Shown piece by piece: positions 32,161 to 43,308 of a stretch of DNA of 48,131 nt. The position numbers and the translations under genes are program-made. Origin of the DNA: Parasitella parasitica (taxonomy: Eukaryota > Mucoromycota > Mucoromycetes > Mucorales > Mucoraceae); assembly GCA_025201805.1 (NCBI GenBank), contig MU619300.1, forward strand, positions 1-48,131. The letters run 5' to 3'. The notes under the pieces are model-generated. The model was given only the letters and a program-made list of their open reading frames with translations, did no database searches and was not told where the DNA came from. How positions within the stretch are numbered: position 1 is the first letter of the stretch; each line of letters opens with the position of its first letter.

Positions 32161-33667
32161 AAAATTTTATAATCTCGTGCGACTTCTCGAAAACTGAAAG
32201 CAACTAAAATGAAATTACCAAACCCAAACAAAGCCTCGTTTTACTATATTCTTGTCTTTGTTATATTTTATTCTGTATTTCATTTATATCTTATTACGAC
32301 GGGGAATGTCACGTTATATTGCTCATTTCATATTCACTCTTAAAAATGCAATTACTATATTAGGCAATTCTCCTACGCAGGATCATACCAATATTGTGCT
32401 CTGATTCAACGCTATGTTTTCCAAGTTTGATCTTGGTTCTTCAGTTGTTTTGACAGGAGTTATGATCAAATGTCTGTCATTCTTTAGTAAAATTAGTTGT
32501 TTTTTGCAGATAACTTTTGTTTTTCATGACATTTAATCACGTATATCGTTTAATTTATATTGCGCATACGTCAAATTAAAACTAGGATAATATATTGGTA
32601 TTATTATTTGTATTTTTTTTCAAAGATAGCTGTTTGCATCATCCTACTTATATTTAAAGTTATAAAGTTTATTAAGAGCATAAAAAATGAGAATTTGTTA
32701 GAGAAGATCAGACACTATGCATATATTGGTTTTGAGGAGCCGCAATTAAGTCAATATCTAGTGCAACCGAAGAGGACATTAAGTGTATAAGACACATCCA
32801 ATATACACATATCCCAATTTCCTTTCCTTTACCAATAATCGATACTTATTTGAATAACCAAAAAATTACCATTCTGACTTTGGTCGCATTTAAACATTTA
32901 CTATTTCTAATATCAATAAACAGCTTGTTTCGAGGAAGCGCAGATTTATACTAATCTTTCAATAATACGTTCCACAAAATCGAGATCAACATCTAATAGT
33001 ATAAATACATTAAAACCTCCCCACCCTAACCAAACTAATTTTCTTAACTTTACATTATATTTTATCAACATCGGCAACAATTATTTGGTATGGAATCATT
33101 ACAATTATATTATTAAGCTATTTAAATTAACAAACAATAAAGTTGATTCTTTTATATAACTAGTCTATTTTACGTCAAAAAGTATTCCCTCAATTAAGTT
33201 GGTTTTTATTTTGAAACACTTGAACCACAGAAAGCCTTGTAAAATAGTCCCTCAAATTAATATACACATTGTTCGAGCAAAAATGAGTTACAAAAGATTC
33301 AGGAATCATGAACAATGATTAATTAATTAATCATACTTTACGGTGTAACAACCGTAGTTGGATAGTAATCAACAAAAGAAACAAAAAGAATAACAAAAAA
33401 GCACGTCAAGTCTAAACATTGGCTATTCCTTCATCCTCTTCATATTGCGTCTTATCTCTAGTTAATACTCCATTGTAATCTGGTCATAGCCACAGTAATA
33501 ACCAGTGGTAAAGGAAATAGCTTTGAAAGACATATTACCACCTTCATCTAAAAAATAAATAACAGTGTCGAAGTTTTTTATTATTTTCACAACTCATTTT
33601 CACAAGAGGATGTTCCCAATTCGACGACATTTTAAATTTCAAAGATTTATTGCCTAAATGCTTCTAG
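32161..33667. other. Very AT-rich intergenic region
   Basis: About 1.5 kb with no recognisable gene. A frame at 32560-32790 begins as a hydrophobic AT-driven run and ends KIRHYAYIGFEEPQLSQYLV; it has no family match. A palindromic GATTAATTAATTAATC lies near 33316. Confidence 0.45.
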
Positions 33668-34276
33668 TTAGTCTTTTTTATCCTTTTTATGGTGTTTCTT
33701 ATGCTTCTTATGATGCTTCTTATGCTTCTTATGGTGCTTTTTATGCTTCTTATGGTGCTTTTTATGCTTTTTATGATGTTTTTTATGTTTACGATCTTCA
33801 TCTTCGTCTTCATCTTCGTCTTCATCTTCATCTTCATCTTCATCTTCATCTTCATCTTCNNNNNNNNNNNNNNNNNNNNNNNNNNNNNNNNNNNNNNNNN
33901 NNNNNNNNNNNNNNTCTTCATCTTCATCTTCATCTTCATCTTCATCTTCATCCTCTTCATCATTTCTTTTACTTCTAGTCTTACTGTCAAATAATTGATA
34001 TGATTTTACTTGTTTAGCATGAACATCGAGTGGTTTATAATCAGTTGATTTTAACACCCCAGAAGGATCGACACATTCATTATCGCTAAAAATCTGAACA
34101 TTTCGGTTTGTATAGTTTTCTATTATCGAAGGGGGTTTGAGCAGATGATAGCAGCCATTTTCATCAGAAATCGATTGCTCTTTACGGTCAATAAGCAATT
34201 TTCCAAAGAGCGGCTTGGCAGAAACCAGGGAGATTGCAGCTAAAAGTAGTATTGCTGAGAAAGTCTTGCGCACCAT
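33668..34276 (-). CDS. Secreted protein with acidic then Lys/His-rich tail
   Basis: About 202 residues including the gap. A signal peptide (MVRKTFSAILLLAAISLVSA) leads to a small domain with two cysteines (ENGCYHLLKPPSI, IFSDNECVDPSGV), similar in layout to small secreted fungal proteins. The dibasic site SKTRSKR comes next, followed by a long Glu/Asp alternation (GAAGAT hexamers, interrupted by 55 N), then five or so KHHKKHK units ending KKDKKD. SKR|NDEE is a plausible Kex2 cleavage site that would release the charged tail. A TATATAAAAG lies about 65 bases upstream on the coding strand. I know no named family; the repeat tail makes homology searching difficult. Export is inferred from the signal peptide. 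Confidence 0.75.
   Translation of the reverse strand: MVRKTFSAILLLAAISLVSAKPLFGKLLIDRKEQSISDENGCYHLLKPPSIIENYTNRNVQIFSDNECVDPSGVLKSTDYKPLDVHAKQVKSYQLFDSKTRSKRNDEEDEDEDEDEDEDEXXXXXXXXXXXXXXXXXXXEDEDEDEDEDEDEDEDEDEDEDRKHKKHHKKHKKHHKKHKKHHKKHKKHHKKHKKHHKKDKKD
33680..33957 (+). repeat. Hexamer repeats coding the charged tail, containing the assembly gap
   Basis: Two adjoining coding repeats: TCTTCA hexamers (about 33798-33957, read on the other strand as Glu-Asp pairs) and about 24-base units built from ATGCTTCTTATG variants (33690-33795, read as Lys/His). The 55-N gap lies within the first. Confidence 0.9.
33860..33914. other. Assembly gap of 55 N
   Basis: Unknown bases within the TCTTCA repeat. 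The repeat stops at TCTTC before the gap and resumes with TCTTCA after it; 55 equals one missing A plus nine hexamers, so gap length keeps repeat phase and reading frame. The real repeat number is unknown. Confidence 0.98.
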
Positions 34277-35619
34277 TTTTGATATAATGCGATTTTTTAT
34301 AATATTTTTTTGTTCAACTTTATGTAGTCAAGGAAATACTTTTATATAATTTCTTGAAAATCGTGATTCTGGATTGTAGGTAGTCCCGTGAAATATATGA
34401 ATGAGCAAAAAGTAGTAGTTTTTAATCGAACAAAATGATTCATTGTCAATATACCATTGTTATCATTAGTGAAGTATAATGAGGATCCCATATTGCTACT
34501 GGAGCTTGCTAATAAAAAGTTGGATAGATAATTTATTCATTAGTTTAGCAGAATAAATGAATTAATCATATGTCAATTTGGAGTCTTTGCCGAAGGAGTA
34601 GGGAAAGCAGATCGGCATAATGATCTCCAACTGCGGCTTTGCAAGTTAAGCTTTAGCCCAAATCAATCAAGTAGTTCCGTTGCGCAACCCAAAAATCTCA
34701 GCCATCTTGCACCTGAAATATGCAAGTGTCTAATAACCTCAGCGTTTTAGAATCGAAATATCTTGAGCCCACTACATCCAAATAAGGAAAGATCAACTAC
34801 AAACTAATATCTCTTCTTTTCGAAATACAAACTTAATCATATCGTGTACATGCAGTTACTCGAAGGAAAAACAAAGCAAACCACAGCAAGCAGTTTATGT
34901 GAATGGATGTAGTGGCCCCTGATTTTATGTATCGGTTGCCACATTTCGAGCTGTTTTATAAAAGCGACAGCAACAGCGCATCGTGTTTACATTTGTTGTG
35001 AAAACTTGATTTAAATTTGTACAACACATTCTATAACTACAAGCGTGTGGCTGATATTTAAAACTTGCAAGAAGTGAAGAAATTATATGCTGCATCTACA
35101 GCATTAGCCCTGTAGCATATATCTCGGGAGAGCAAGGCTATTATACAGCCGGGTATGGAGTAGATAACCATACGATTAGGACCAAAAAGCGGGTGAGCCT
35201 TGTACACCGTCTCAATGCGGATGTTTAATGTTAATCGTAACATCACAAAAAAAATGAATGTAAATTGTTGAATGATCACCACTAACGCTGATGTAGTACG
35301 TGAAATATAGCGAATGTTTTACACAGAGTATATACAATATAACGACTTTAATGAAAAGGAGAGAAAATAGAATAGCAAAGACAAGGTCTGCAAACAGCCC
35401 TCGAAAAAAAGAGGATGGTGTTTGTAACTCACATGTATTTTTACATACAAACATATAAGCCCAATGAACGCTTTTGTCATATAGTGGGTGGATATTCTAT
35501 TTGACCACCTACATGGCAACTGCTAATTAAAGACTGAAAAAAAAACCCTTATCTTTTTCCTTTTACTTTCTTTCTTCTTTTTCTTACTCTTCACCTTTTA
35601 ATTTTTTCAGTTTCACAAC
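34277..35619. other. Intergenic region, nothing recognised
   Basis: About 1.3 kb between divergent genes. It contains chance frames only, among them a reverse frame at 35058-35282 without family resemblance. The last 60 bases are pyrimidine-rich (CTTTCTTTCTTCTTT) before the SLC41 start. Confidence 0.5.
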
Positions 35620-37515
35620 ATGGCTTCCAAAGAACAATATTCAGCCGATTACATTGAATTATCAATAAACGAAAACAATGACAACGATGAGCCACCAGAT
35701 ATCAATCAAAAAGAAGAGCAAGGCTGTCTTCCAACCACCGCTTTACTACTAACAGAGCAGGATAACAGCAGCGACGAGGATTTTGTCATTTTCGAGAATG
35801 AAAATAATAAAAAAGCTGTTCCACAACATGAAAATTCACTTGCCATCCAGGTAACAGCTACTCCTTTAATGCTCTATATCTACGGCGATTGATCTCCTTA
35901 CAACTCTTTAAGAATATTTCAATTGCTTGAATATGGATTTATGCATGCAAATATTGACTAATCAACCAATCTTGTCAACATTCAGGCACTTCCCTCGCTC
36001 ATTATCTCTGTCATTGGGCTTGTATTTGCTGGCAACCTAATGGATGAATTTCAAGTACGCAAAAGCAATGATTCTCATGCATTATATAGCTCATTGAACA
36101 TTCTGCTGTAGAAATCCGACGTTTTTTTGAATACAACAGAGCTGTTTATTCTTTTGCCTATTCTCCTCAATCTTAAAGGCAATTTAGAGATGAATTTAGC
36201 TGCTCGGCTTTCAACTTCTGTAAGTCATCGGGATCGTATCAGTTGACAGAACACACCATTCATAAGCGCATAGTCAAATTTAGGCGAGCTGGATTACGGG
36301 CCTACAAGACGATCACTCATCGTTGGCAATCTTGCGTTGCTTCAGGTACAGTCGCTAGTTGCGGGCGCGATTGCAGGTGTTTCATCGTTTGCTCTGGGGC
36401 TGATCACAAAACCCGGCAGCAGCACCAGTTATTATGAAATGATGTTTATGACATCCAGTGCTATGGTTTCAGCTTCCTTTTCTGCGGGCATTTTAGGAAT
36501 TTTCATGTGCGCACTAATCCTTATATGCAGAAGGTTTGATGTGGATCCAGACAATATTGCATGTCCTATGGCGTCTTCCACTGGAGATATTGTCACTCTG
36601 GTCCTGCTGGCTTCGTGTGCTACCATACTACAGCATCAAATGGGTTAGTGTAAAAGTGAGCGATGATTATAACTTGATAGGAAATAACGCAGATCTTGAT
36701 TCTGTTTGTAGAAAGCATTCTCAGCACAATCATCTTCCTGATCATGTTGTCAATGTTACCCATCTTTGGTTTTATTGTTTGGAGAAACAAGCATGTACAA
36801 AATTTGCTATTTTCAGGATGGACGCCTATTATTCTGGCTATGGTTATTTCCAGTTTGGCTGGTGTTTTGTTAGAAGCTTATGTGGAACAATACAAAGGCG
36901 TGGCATTACTCACGCCAGTTTTAATCGGGCTATCTGGCAATCTTGGCTCTATATACGCCTCACGTATTAGCACATGTCTGCATGCTGAAGTCAAAGAAAA
37001 GTACAAGGTGGTGGAATACACGTTACTGGCCATGAATATCCCTGTACAAGTAGTCTTCCTACTGATCATCTGGGGATTTGGAATGGGCCATTTGCGGTAC
37101 AATATTTGGTTCTTTCTCTCTTATTTCATTATCTCGATGATTTGCGTAGGTGTCTTCTTGCTAAAGTGCCTGCAATTGACTAAGCCCTATTCATTCATGT
37201 AGACCTGGATTTGTTTGAAAATTGGCAAATTAATGACGCTGGTATTTTGGAAGATGGGGTACGACCCAGATAATTACGTGATCCCTTATCTGTAAGTATG
37301 CTACAATTCAAGGGGGAGAAGAAAGAAAAGCATCGACAGGAGATGCTGATCGTTCAATTCATTATGTATTAATTATGCATCATAGGACTGCATCCATTGA
37401 TGTGATTGGAACTATTCTTTTGGTATCAACCTTCAAAGCATTGACCACCACAGGCGCAAATGATATGGCCTTAGAAGCAGCAACAGCAGCAGTAACTGCA
37501 CCATCAGCAAGATAA
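35620..37515 (+). CDS. SLC41/MgtE-like divalent cation transporter
   Basis: Seven exons: 35620-35850, 35986-36054, 36112-36219, 36274-36643, 36712-37145, 37203-37291, 37386-37515; together 476 residues. An acidic soluble N-terminus of about 77 residues precedes two homologous membrane halves. Half one has [12 protein letters not shown]-like sequence ([33 protein letters not shown]); half two repeats it as [18 protein letters not shown]. This paired G-N-L...A-R-(L/I)-S-T motif is diagnostic of SLC41 proteins, eukaryotic relatives of the bacterial Mg2+ channel MgtE. The end [20 protein letters not shown] is also typical. Likely substrate is Mg2+; plasma-membrane, vacuolar or mitochondrial location is unclear. 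The exon 3/4 junction uses GCATAG, giving STS|SNLGELD in frame. Confidence 0.9.
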
Positions 37516-38023
37516 TACCCCTTCCCTCTCTCTGAAATGAAAACGATTCACAATCAACAATGCAGTAGATTGTACTAGCTAATCTATGTAAAAATACCTA
37601 AACGCATATATCACACATCCCCATTTCATGCACTCTGTAGATATTTACTATCCCACTGGGTTAATTATTTTTATTTTCGGTCGATTACCATGAATAAAAG
37701 TATCCCGTAATTCGGCGGAGCAAAATTATTACCCTTCTTGTTATTGTTCCCTCTCTCTCTCTTCTTATCTTCGCATCTTCACATAATAATGCACGCCTGG
37801 ATAAAAAGGGATTATGGGTTTGTCTGAATCTATCATGCAAACTGTTCCCAACATCTTGGATTGAATCAAATAAATCATTGGCACATTACAGTCATGTTAA
37901 TACCGTATTAATTGTCTGCTGGTAGGTACAATGTTATGGGCACCCTGTTTTTCTCATGTCCATTTACTCTTTTTGTTTTTTTTCCTACAGAATAAAACGC
38001 TTTATTCGACTTCTTTTTGCTAG
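37516..38023. other. Intergenic region
   Basis: About 500 bases; a CT-rich tract (CCCTCTCTCTCTCTTC) lies at 37750-37766. No gene seen. Confidence 0.5.
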
Positions 38024-39787
38024 ATGAATCGTTTAGCATACAAATCATCAAGGACGGCGTACACTGCTTCGTCTCGGTTATCGCTTGTGAGCCGGTATAA
38101 TATCACCCCTATACATACCCGTTCAGTAAGTTGTTGGTTGCCATTATCGTCTCCGAGAAAGTAACAAATACACATATAGATTTCAACAGAGACTCATTTG
38201 CATTTTGAAGATGACTTACCAGAGGTATAAACTTTATAAGGGTACGACAGAGCAAGTTATTAACATAGCCATAGACTCATGTTTTGCATCGAAAGCTATC
38301 AGGTGCTCGCATGTTTATATTGAATAGGCCCGAGAAACTGAACGCTCTCAATTTGGGCATGATAAGGAACATTGGCCCGCAGCTCAAAGCATGGGATATA
38401 TCCAAATTGGCCAAGGTGATATTAATGAAGGGCGTAGGAAAAGGAAGATTCAGCGTTGGCGATGACATTTTAGGTATGATTTACATTGCATGCATGAAAT
38501 ACAGTATTGATTGATTTTTGGATATAGATGTGCTAACCCGAGCCAAAGCAAAAGATCCTGACGCATTATACTTTTTTCAAGACAAATTTCGTCTAGTACA
38601 AATGATAGCTACTCTGCAAACTCCCTATGTGGCGGTCCTGGACGGATATGCGTGTAAGTCTCTCATTTTTCCTTCTATTTTTTAATTTTTTTTTTTGGGG
38701 GGGGGGAAGAGGGGAAACAAACGTTTTATTGTTCTCATGCAATGTTTGTAGTAGGTGGTGCATTGGGATTATTTGTACACGGACCTTTTAGGATTGCTAC
38801 AGAAAAAACAATCTTTGCAACCCCAGAAGTTAGCCTGGGCGCATTTCTGAATTCAGGATCCAGCTTTTATTTATCGAGATTAGATGGGGAGATTGGACCT
38901 TATTTGGCGCTGACGGGACACAGACTAGAGGGAATTGATGCATTGTAAGCGTCGTGTATCGCAACATCGACTGTATTCTAACACTTGTTCAAATCAGCTT
39001 TGCAGGCATTGCTACTCATTATATTCCTTCGTCGAGACTGGCAGCGTTGGAGGACAGATTGATAGATTTAGAGACGTCAGAACATGAAATCATCCAAAGA
39101 GTCCTGGAAAAGTTCGTCGACAAGAAACCAGTGGATAGAATTGGATTTCCAAAAGAGATTAGAGAGTCCATCGATAAATGTTTTGCGTTTGATACCGTCG
39201 AGGAGATAGTCGCCGCATTGGACAAAGAGAAATCATCCAAATGGACTAGAGAAACTAAGCAAAGATTGACCACCTTTTCTCCCACCAGCCTCAAAGTGAC
39301 GCTAAAAGCACTTCGAAAAGCCAAAAACATGTCTCTTGTTCAGTGCCTCAACATGGAATTTGATTTAATTCAGAAATTCCTAGTGACAAAAGATTTTCAT
39401 GAAGGTGTGGAGGCTGTGTTCACGAGTAAACCCAGAAGAAAACCGCAATGGCAGCCGCCTCAGTTAGCAGGTATATCTGAGGATGACATTGATCAATTGT
39501 ATTTTTCCGATGCGTCGCCTAATGATTTGTCTTTGTCATCTAAAATGGACTTGAAAAGCTATCCATACTCAAGATTTGCATTACCGAGTGAGGAAGAAGT
39601 GCGATTGGCAATCACAGGCAAGGGCCCTGAGTTCCAGATGGAGGGAAGGCTAAAAGACGAGGACGAAGTCATTGCATGGTTTGTAAATGGACATAGAGGA
39701 AAATGGGGTGTTCGTGAAAAGATCTTGGACATTATTGATCGGAAAACTGTTGGCACTGAAGAAGAAGGTTTGGTCTGGTTGCCATGA
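38024..39787 (+). CDS. EHD3: Divergent 3-hydroxyisobutyryl-CoA hydrolase-like protein (Ehd3/mS47-like)
   Basis: Exons 38024-38125, 38180-38224, 38275-38473, 38528-38653, 38752-38944 and 38998-39787 give 484 residues. The N-terminus (MNRLAYKSSRTAYTASSRLS) is basic and Ser-rich, fitting a mitochondrial presequence. The crotonase fold follows HIBCH: GARMFILNRPEKLNALN, TLQTPYVAVLDGYALGGALG, VHGPFRIATEKTIFATPEVS, LALTGHRLEGIDA, AGIATHYIPSSRL, MSLVQCLNMEFDL and YPYSRFALPSEEEV. Key positions differ: the oxyanion segment CAGGD reads SVGDD, and PDVGG, which bears a catalytic Asp, reads LNSGS; the Glu of (M)PE is kept. HIBCH acts in valine breakdown. In yeast its homologue Ehd3 is also mitoribosomal protein mS47, so this may be the structural form. 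Confidence 0.82.
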
Positions 39788-39909
39788 TTTGTTTCCGAAA
39801 CAAAATATATAGCGTCTTGTAGATATAAAAAGCCACTCGTTGGGATGCTTTAAGCCTTATTTTTTATTTTACTTTTTCCAGTTCATGTAATTTTGTAACA
39901 ATACATATC

Positions 39910-40446
39910 ATGTCCACTTATTACGAAACACTACAAGTGAGCGAAACAGCCTCTTCAGATATTATTAAACAAAGATTTCAGCAATTGATTTTAAAAGTAA
40001 CGTACTTTGTTGAATCAAATCAAAAAAAACAAAAAAAAACTGAATTTCTTCTAGCACCATCCTGACAAATGCACAGACAACAACGATGAAGCTTTAACAC
40101 ACAACATCCTAAAAGCCTGGGAGATTTTAAGAGACCCTATAAGTCGTAAAGATTATGATATTGAACTACAATGTAAACTCTATATCGGTATAGAGCATGT
40201 AACCATGACAGCTAAAAATTTAATCCAGGTCAGAGAAATAAAAAAGATCTTGCCATTGGAGCCGAAGTTGATTTGGATGACATGGAATACAGTATAGCCG
40301 AGGGATCATACTCACTGGTGTGTCGTTGTTCTGGAGATTATGTGATCACTGAGGACGAACTAGAGACGGGAATCGATGTTGTTGGGTGTAATAATTGCTC
40401 ACTGAGAATTCGAGTATTGTATGATGTTGTAGACGATGATGAGTAA
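39910..40446 (+). CDS. DPH4: Dph4/Jjj3-like J-domain protein for diphthamide synthesis
   Basis: Exons 39910-39996, 40055-40172 and 40229-40446 give 140 residues. The N-terminal J domain reads YYETLQVSETASSDIIKQRF, then HHPDKCTD with the HPD triad and AWEILRDPISRKDYD. The C-terminal CSL zinc finger has VDLDDMEY, VCRCSGDYVI and VGCNNCSLRIRVLYD, with both Cys pairs present. Dph4 delivers iron/electrons and cooperates with Hsp70 in diphthamide formation on eEF2. The introns are 58 and 56 bp. The first intron falls exactly before the HPD motif, so neither exon alone shows the domain. Confidence 0.92.
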
Positions 40447-40557
40447 AGAAAGAACTTTCGACGTCATGGTAGATAAAAAAAAATATATATATATATTTCC
40501 ATAAACATAGCCCTTACGCCGTTTTTCGTCTCAAACCTCCCATACCGCATAAACTTA

Positions 40558-41091
40558 ATGTTACTGAATCTATCTCTTCGTTTCCGACAAATACCATCTC
40601 TAAGAGCATTTACAACAAATAAACCTCCTCTGGTTGTGAGACAAAAGATTGTTTTGAAAGATGAAGAGTTAGTTGAAACATTTGTTAAAGGCTCTGGTCC
40701 TGGAGGCCAATGTATAAATAAGCGATCTAGTTGTGTTGATTTAAGACATATACCTACTGGAATTAGAGTGCAGGTTAGCATAAACCCTATAAATTACTTG
40801 AAACTGTCAAATTTAATATAATTAATCTAGTGTCAGCAATCAAGATCATTAGCAGATAATCGAGGTATTGCTAGAAAGCTATTGCGAGAGAAATTAGATG
40901 ACTTGATCAATGGAAAACAAAGTAAAAATGGACAAAAGGCAGCTAAAGTAGCCAAGCAAAAGGCACGAAGAGCTAAACGAGCCAAGCAAAAGTACGGAGA
41001 TCCACAGGACGATACGTTGCCAACTACTACCAATTCTTTAACAGAACAAGCAAAAAGTGGCTCGCAGATTCATGTCGATACGGATAAATAG
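40558..41091 (+). CDS. RSO55: Mitochondrial GGQ release-factor-like rescue protein
   Basis: Exons 40558-40773 and 40831-41091 (intron 57 bp) give 158 residues. A basic N-terminus ([20 protein letters not shown]) looks like a mitochondrial presequence. The domain starts [18 protein letters not shown], with the GGQ that enters the peptidyl-transferase centre, followed by INKRSS and [10 protein letters not shown], then [20 protein letters not shown]. The tail is strongly basic ([18 protein letters not shown]), as in ICT1 and MTRFR (C12orf65), where it contacts the ribosome. It lacks stop-codon-recognition domains, so the role is rescue of stalled mitoribosomes. It starts about 110 bases after DPH4 on the same strand. 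Confidence 0.9.
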
Positions 41092-42263
41092 AGCGAACAT
41101 TATCATTAAATTGTTTTTAAAAAAAAAGAGTCTTAAAGTGAACGTGGAGATGCTTTAAGCTGAACTATCCAAGAGGACAGACGTCCTTGCTAGGATAAAT
41201 GTAACAAAGCCGTAAATATGCTTCTCCAACGAGGGAAAACATTGTACATTGCAGTTGATAGTAAAGGTTTTCATGTCATCATACTTTATCCATTAACCTT
41301 GCTAATCTCTGAGACTACTTTTACCCATCCACAGTTCCAATTCTTTGCACGAACAGTAAGAGTTGGACATGTCAGCTGAACAGATACATTGTTTGACAAA
41401 GATATTCGCAGCGCGAGGTAGATCGCAAGGCTCTTCATTCTGGTATCTGAAAGATAATATCAAGCTCAATGCAACAAATAAAATAATGCAGTATTTAGAT
41501 ATTCTCTCAGTTGTAGCAGGAGCAGCAATGGTACCAAATAGGTCATGAGAAAGGGCCATCATAGAAGAGTCACCAAGAGCAGTTTTAACACAACCGTATA
41601 ACGGTAGTGCACACAATATAAATTATGATATATTTTACTATGAAAAAAACCTAATTTCAAGTATATTAAAAGCTTCTTTCGTAATTTGAAGATGAACGAT
41701 AATCTCCAAGATTTGGGTCCTGACATACAAAATGCATGGCTGAACGTTCTAATATGTTTGTAAACTGTATGAAACTACAGTCAGACCAGTACCAGCAACT
41801 ATGAACATTAACAGAAAATAGTGATATAGCTATATTTGAAAAGAAAAGAAAAGAATTAATGAATTTATAAACAAAACCAATGAAGAATACAAGAGGATCC
41901 ACCTGAAATCACTCCAACTACCAGTTCTTTTATAGAGGAAGGGAGTAGCCTGTAAACCTGAAAAAAAAAGGGGGGAGGAGAGAGAGGAAGATGCCCAAAC
42001 GAAGGTGAAAGAAGGAAAAAGGGCACAATGGCTTAAAACTATTTCAATAAACAAGCTTAAAAATCAAGTATTTTTTTCCAACAGAATAGCCATTTTGATT
42101 TGAATCCAAATGAACTCCTTGAAACACTGTATTGTATTAAGAACAAAAGCCTGTTTACATGTAAATTTATGTATATCATGTACATAGTCAACAGGGGAGA
42201 TTAACAGTGTTTATGTATGATAGCGAATTAAAAAAAAAGCAAACATTCATAGTTGGTTGTTGT

Positions 42264-42297
<34 letters not shown>

Positions 42298-42902
42298 AAG
42301 AGTGAAAGGAGGTAGAAGAAAAGTCGTCAATATTGCATGTAATGAAATGCTGCTGTACATTGCGTGCATTGAACTATTTCTATTAAGAAGGTGCACGGGC
42401 TAAAGAACCAATAGTTCAATTTAATTGAATTTTTACCTTGGCTTTTTATCTGGATCTTCCATTGTTACCATTAGAAAACACTCCTTCCATCTCTCTTTCT
42501 CTTTGTCTTGCTTAATGGTACATGCCTCCCTCTTTTTGCTCTGTTCCTATTAAAATTCAAAAAAAAAAAAAAAAAAAAAAAAAAGCATCCCTCTCTTTGA
42601 GTCGACCTACACAGTAAAAGATATAGATGCTATGCATTTCTCGCAAATAAGCAATGACACATCAGCCCTTTTTCTCGATCGATTTGCTCATCTATTCCAG
42701 GGATTTGTTATTGTTGAAGACTGCTCGTGAGCTATGATAAATATACCTTTTATAATATTATTTGTTTACATCGTGTGTATTATTTTATTATGTACATATG
42801 CAGGTCCTGATAGACCGATATTGCATATAAATTTAGTTAGATTGGTAAATCATTGACAGTTTAAATTGTGTAATGTGTAAAGTCGCGGAGCAATGTATAC
42901 AT
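41092..42902. other. Intergenic region with unresolved reverse-strand frames
   Basis: Reverse-strand frames at 41616-41302 (with TM-like KYCIILFVALSLILSF and Cys-rich CDLPRAANIFVKQCICS), 41902-41666 and 42054-41830 could be exons of a small membrane protein gene, but I could not join them with convincing splice sites. Using a CTTTCAG acceptor near 41450, another frame there also reads plausibly (NNVSVQLTCPTLTVRAKNW). Downstream are the GTT repeat and an A tract at about 42558-42584. Confidence 0.3.
42254..42298 (+). repeat. GTT trinucleotide microsatellite
   Basis: About 13 near-perfect GTT units with one interruption near the start (GTTGTTTGTTG). It lies in non-coding sequence. Confidence 0.9.
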
Positions 42903-43070
42903 TTACTCCTTGATGATGACCGATGTACAGTATGGAAAATCCTTGTAGATAGGCGAAATGTCATTTTGCCAAGGAGAAAAAGTTAAATCATGGTAAATTT
43001 TAGTTTCTTCTCCAACAGTATGAAATGTCTTCCAAACATTTGTTACAAAGTTAAGGGGGATCAAATCCAT
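42903..43070 (-). CDS. Possible 55-residue protein or last exon
   Basis: From the reverse-strand ATG at 43070, the frame reads MDLIPLNFVTNVWKTFHTVG and ends YKDFPYCTSVIIKE. Composition and codon use look coding. A CATCATAG acceptor lies just upstream, so it may be the final exon of a gene whose earlier exons I could not find; the same frame extends upstream through P- and H-rich sequence coded by a G/C homopolymer. No family recognised. Confidence 0.3.
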   Translation of the reverse strand: MDLIPLNFVTNVWKTFHTVGEETKIYHDLTFSPWQNDISPIYKDFPYCTSVIIKE

Positions 43071-43308
43071 TTTACTATGATGATGGTTGGGGGAAAAGGG
43101 GGGGGGGTGACTCATGCAGGAGTCCTTGTGTCTATTTTCTTTTCTTCTTACGGGCAAATGCGTATATATAAACCAAATAAATATGTTAATGAAATTTGTA
43201 GTGTTCATCATTTTTATTCAAGGAGATAAACTAAACTATTCATGTATTAAACCGATTTTCATCTCTTTCTTTTGTTTATCCATTTTCTTTATACATACAT
43301 ATAAAATA

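Noticed and set aside
33316-33331. Palindrome GATTAATTAATTAATC as an operator or origin
   Set aside because: Simple AT palindrome in very AT-rich DNA; no supporting context.
43114-43308. 65-residue N-terminal extension of the Ser-rich protein
   Set aside because: Hydrophobic and Phe/Ile-rich from AT-rich DNA, unlike the rest; the ATG at 43309 sits after an A-rich leader and gives a consistent protein.
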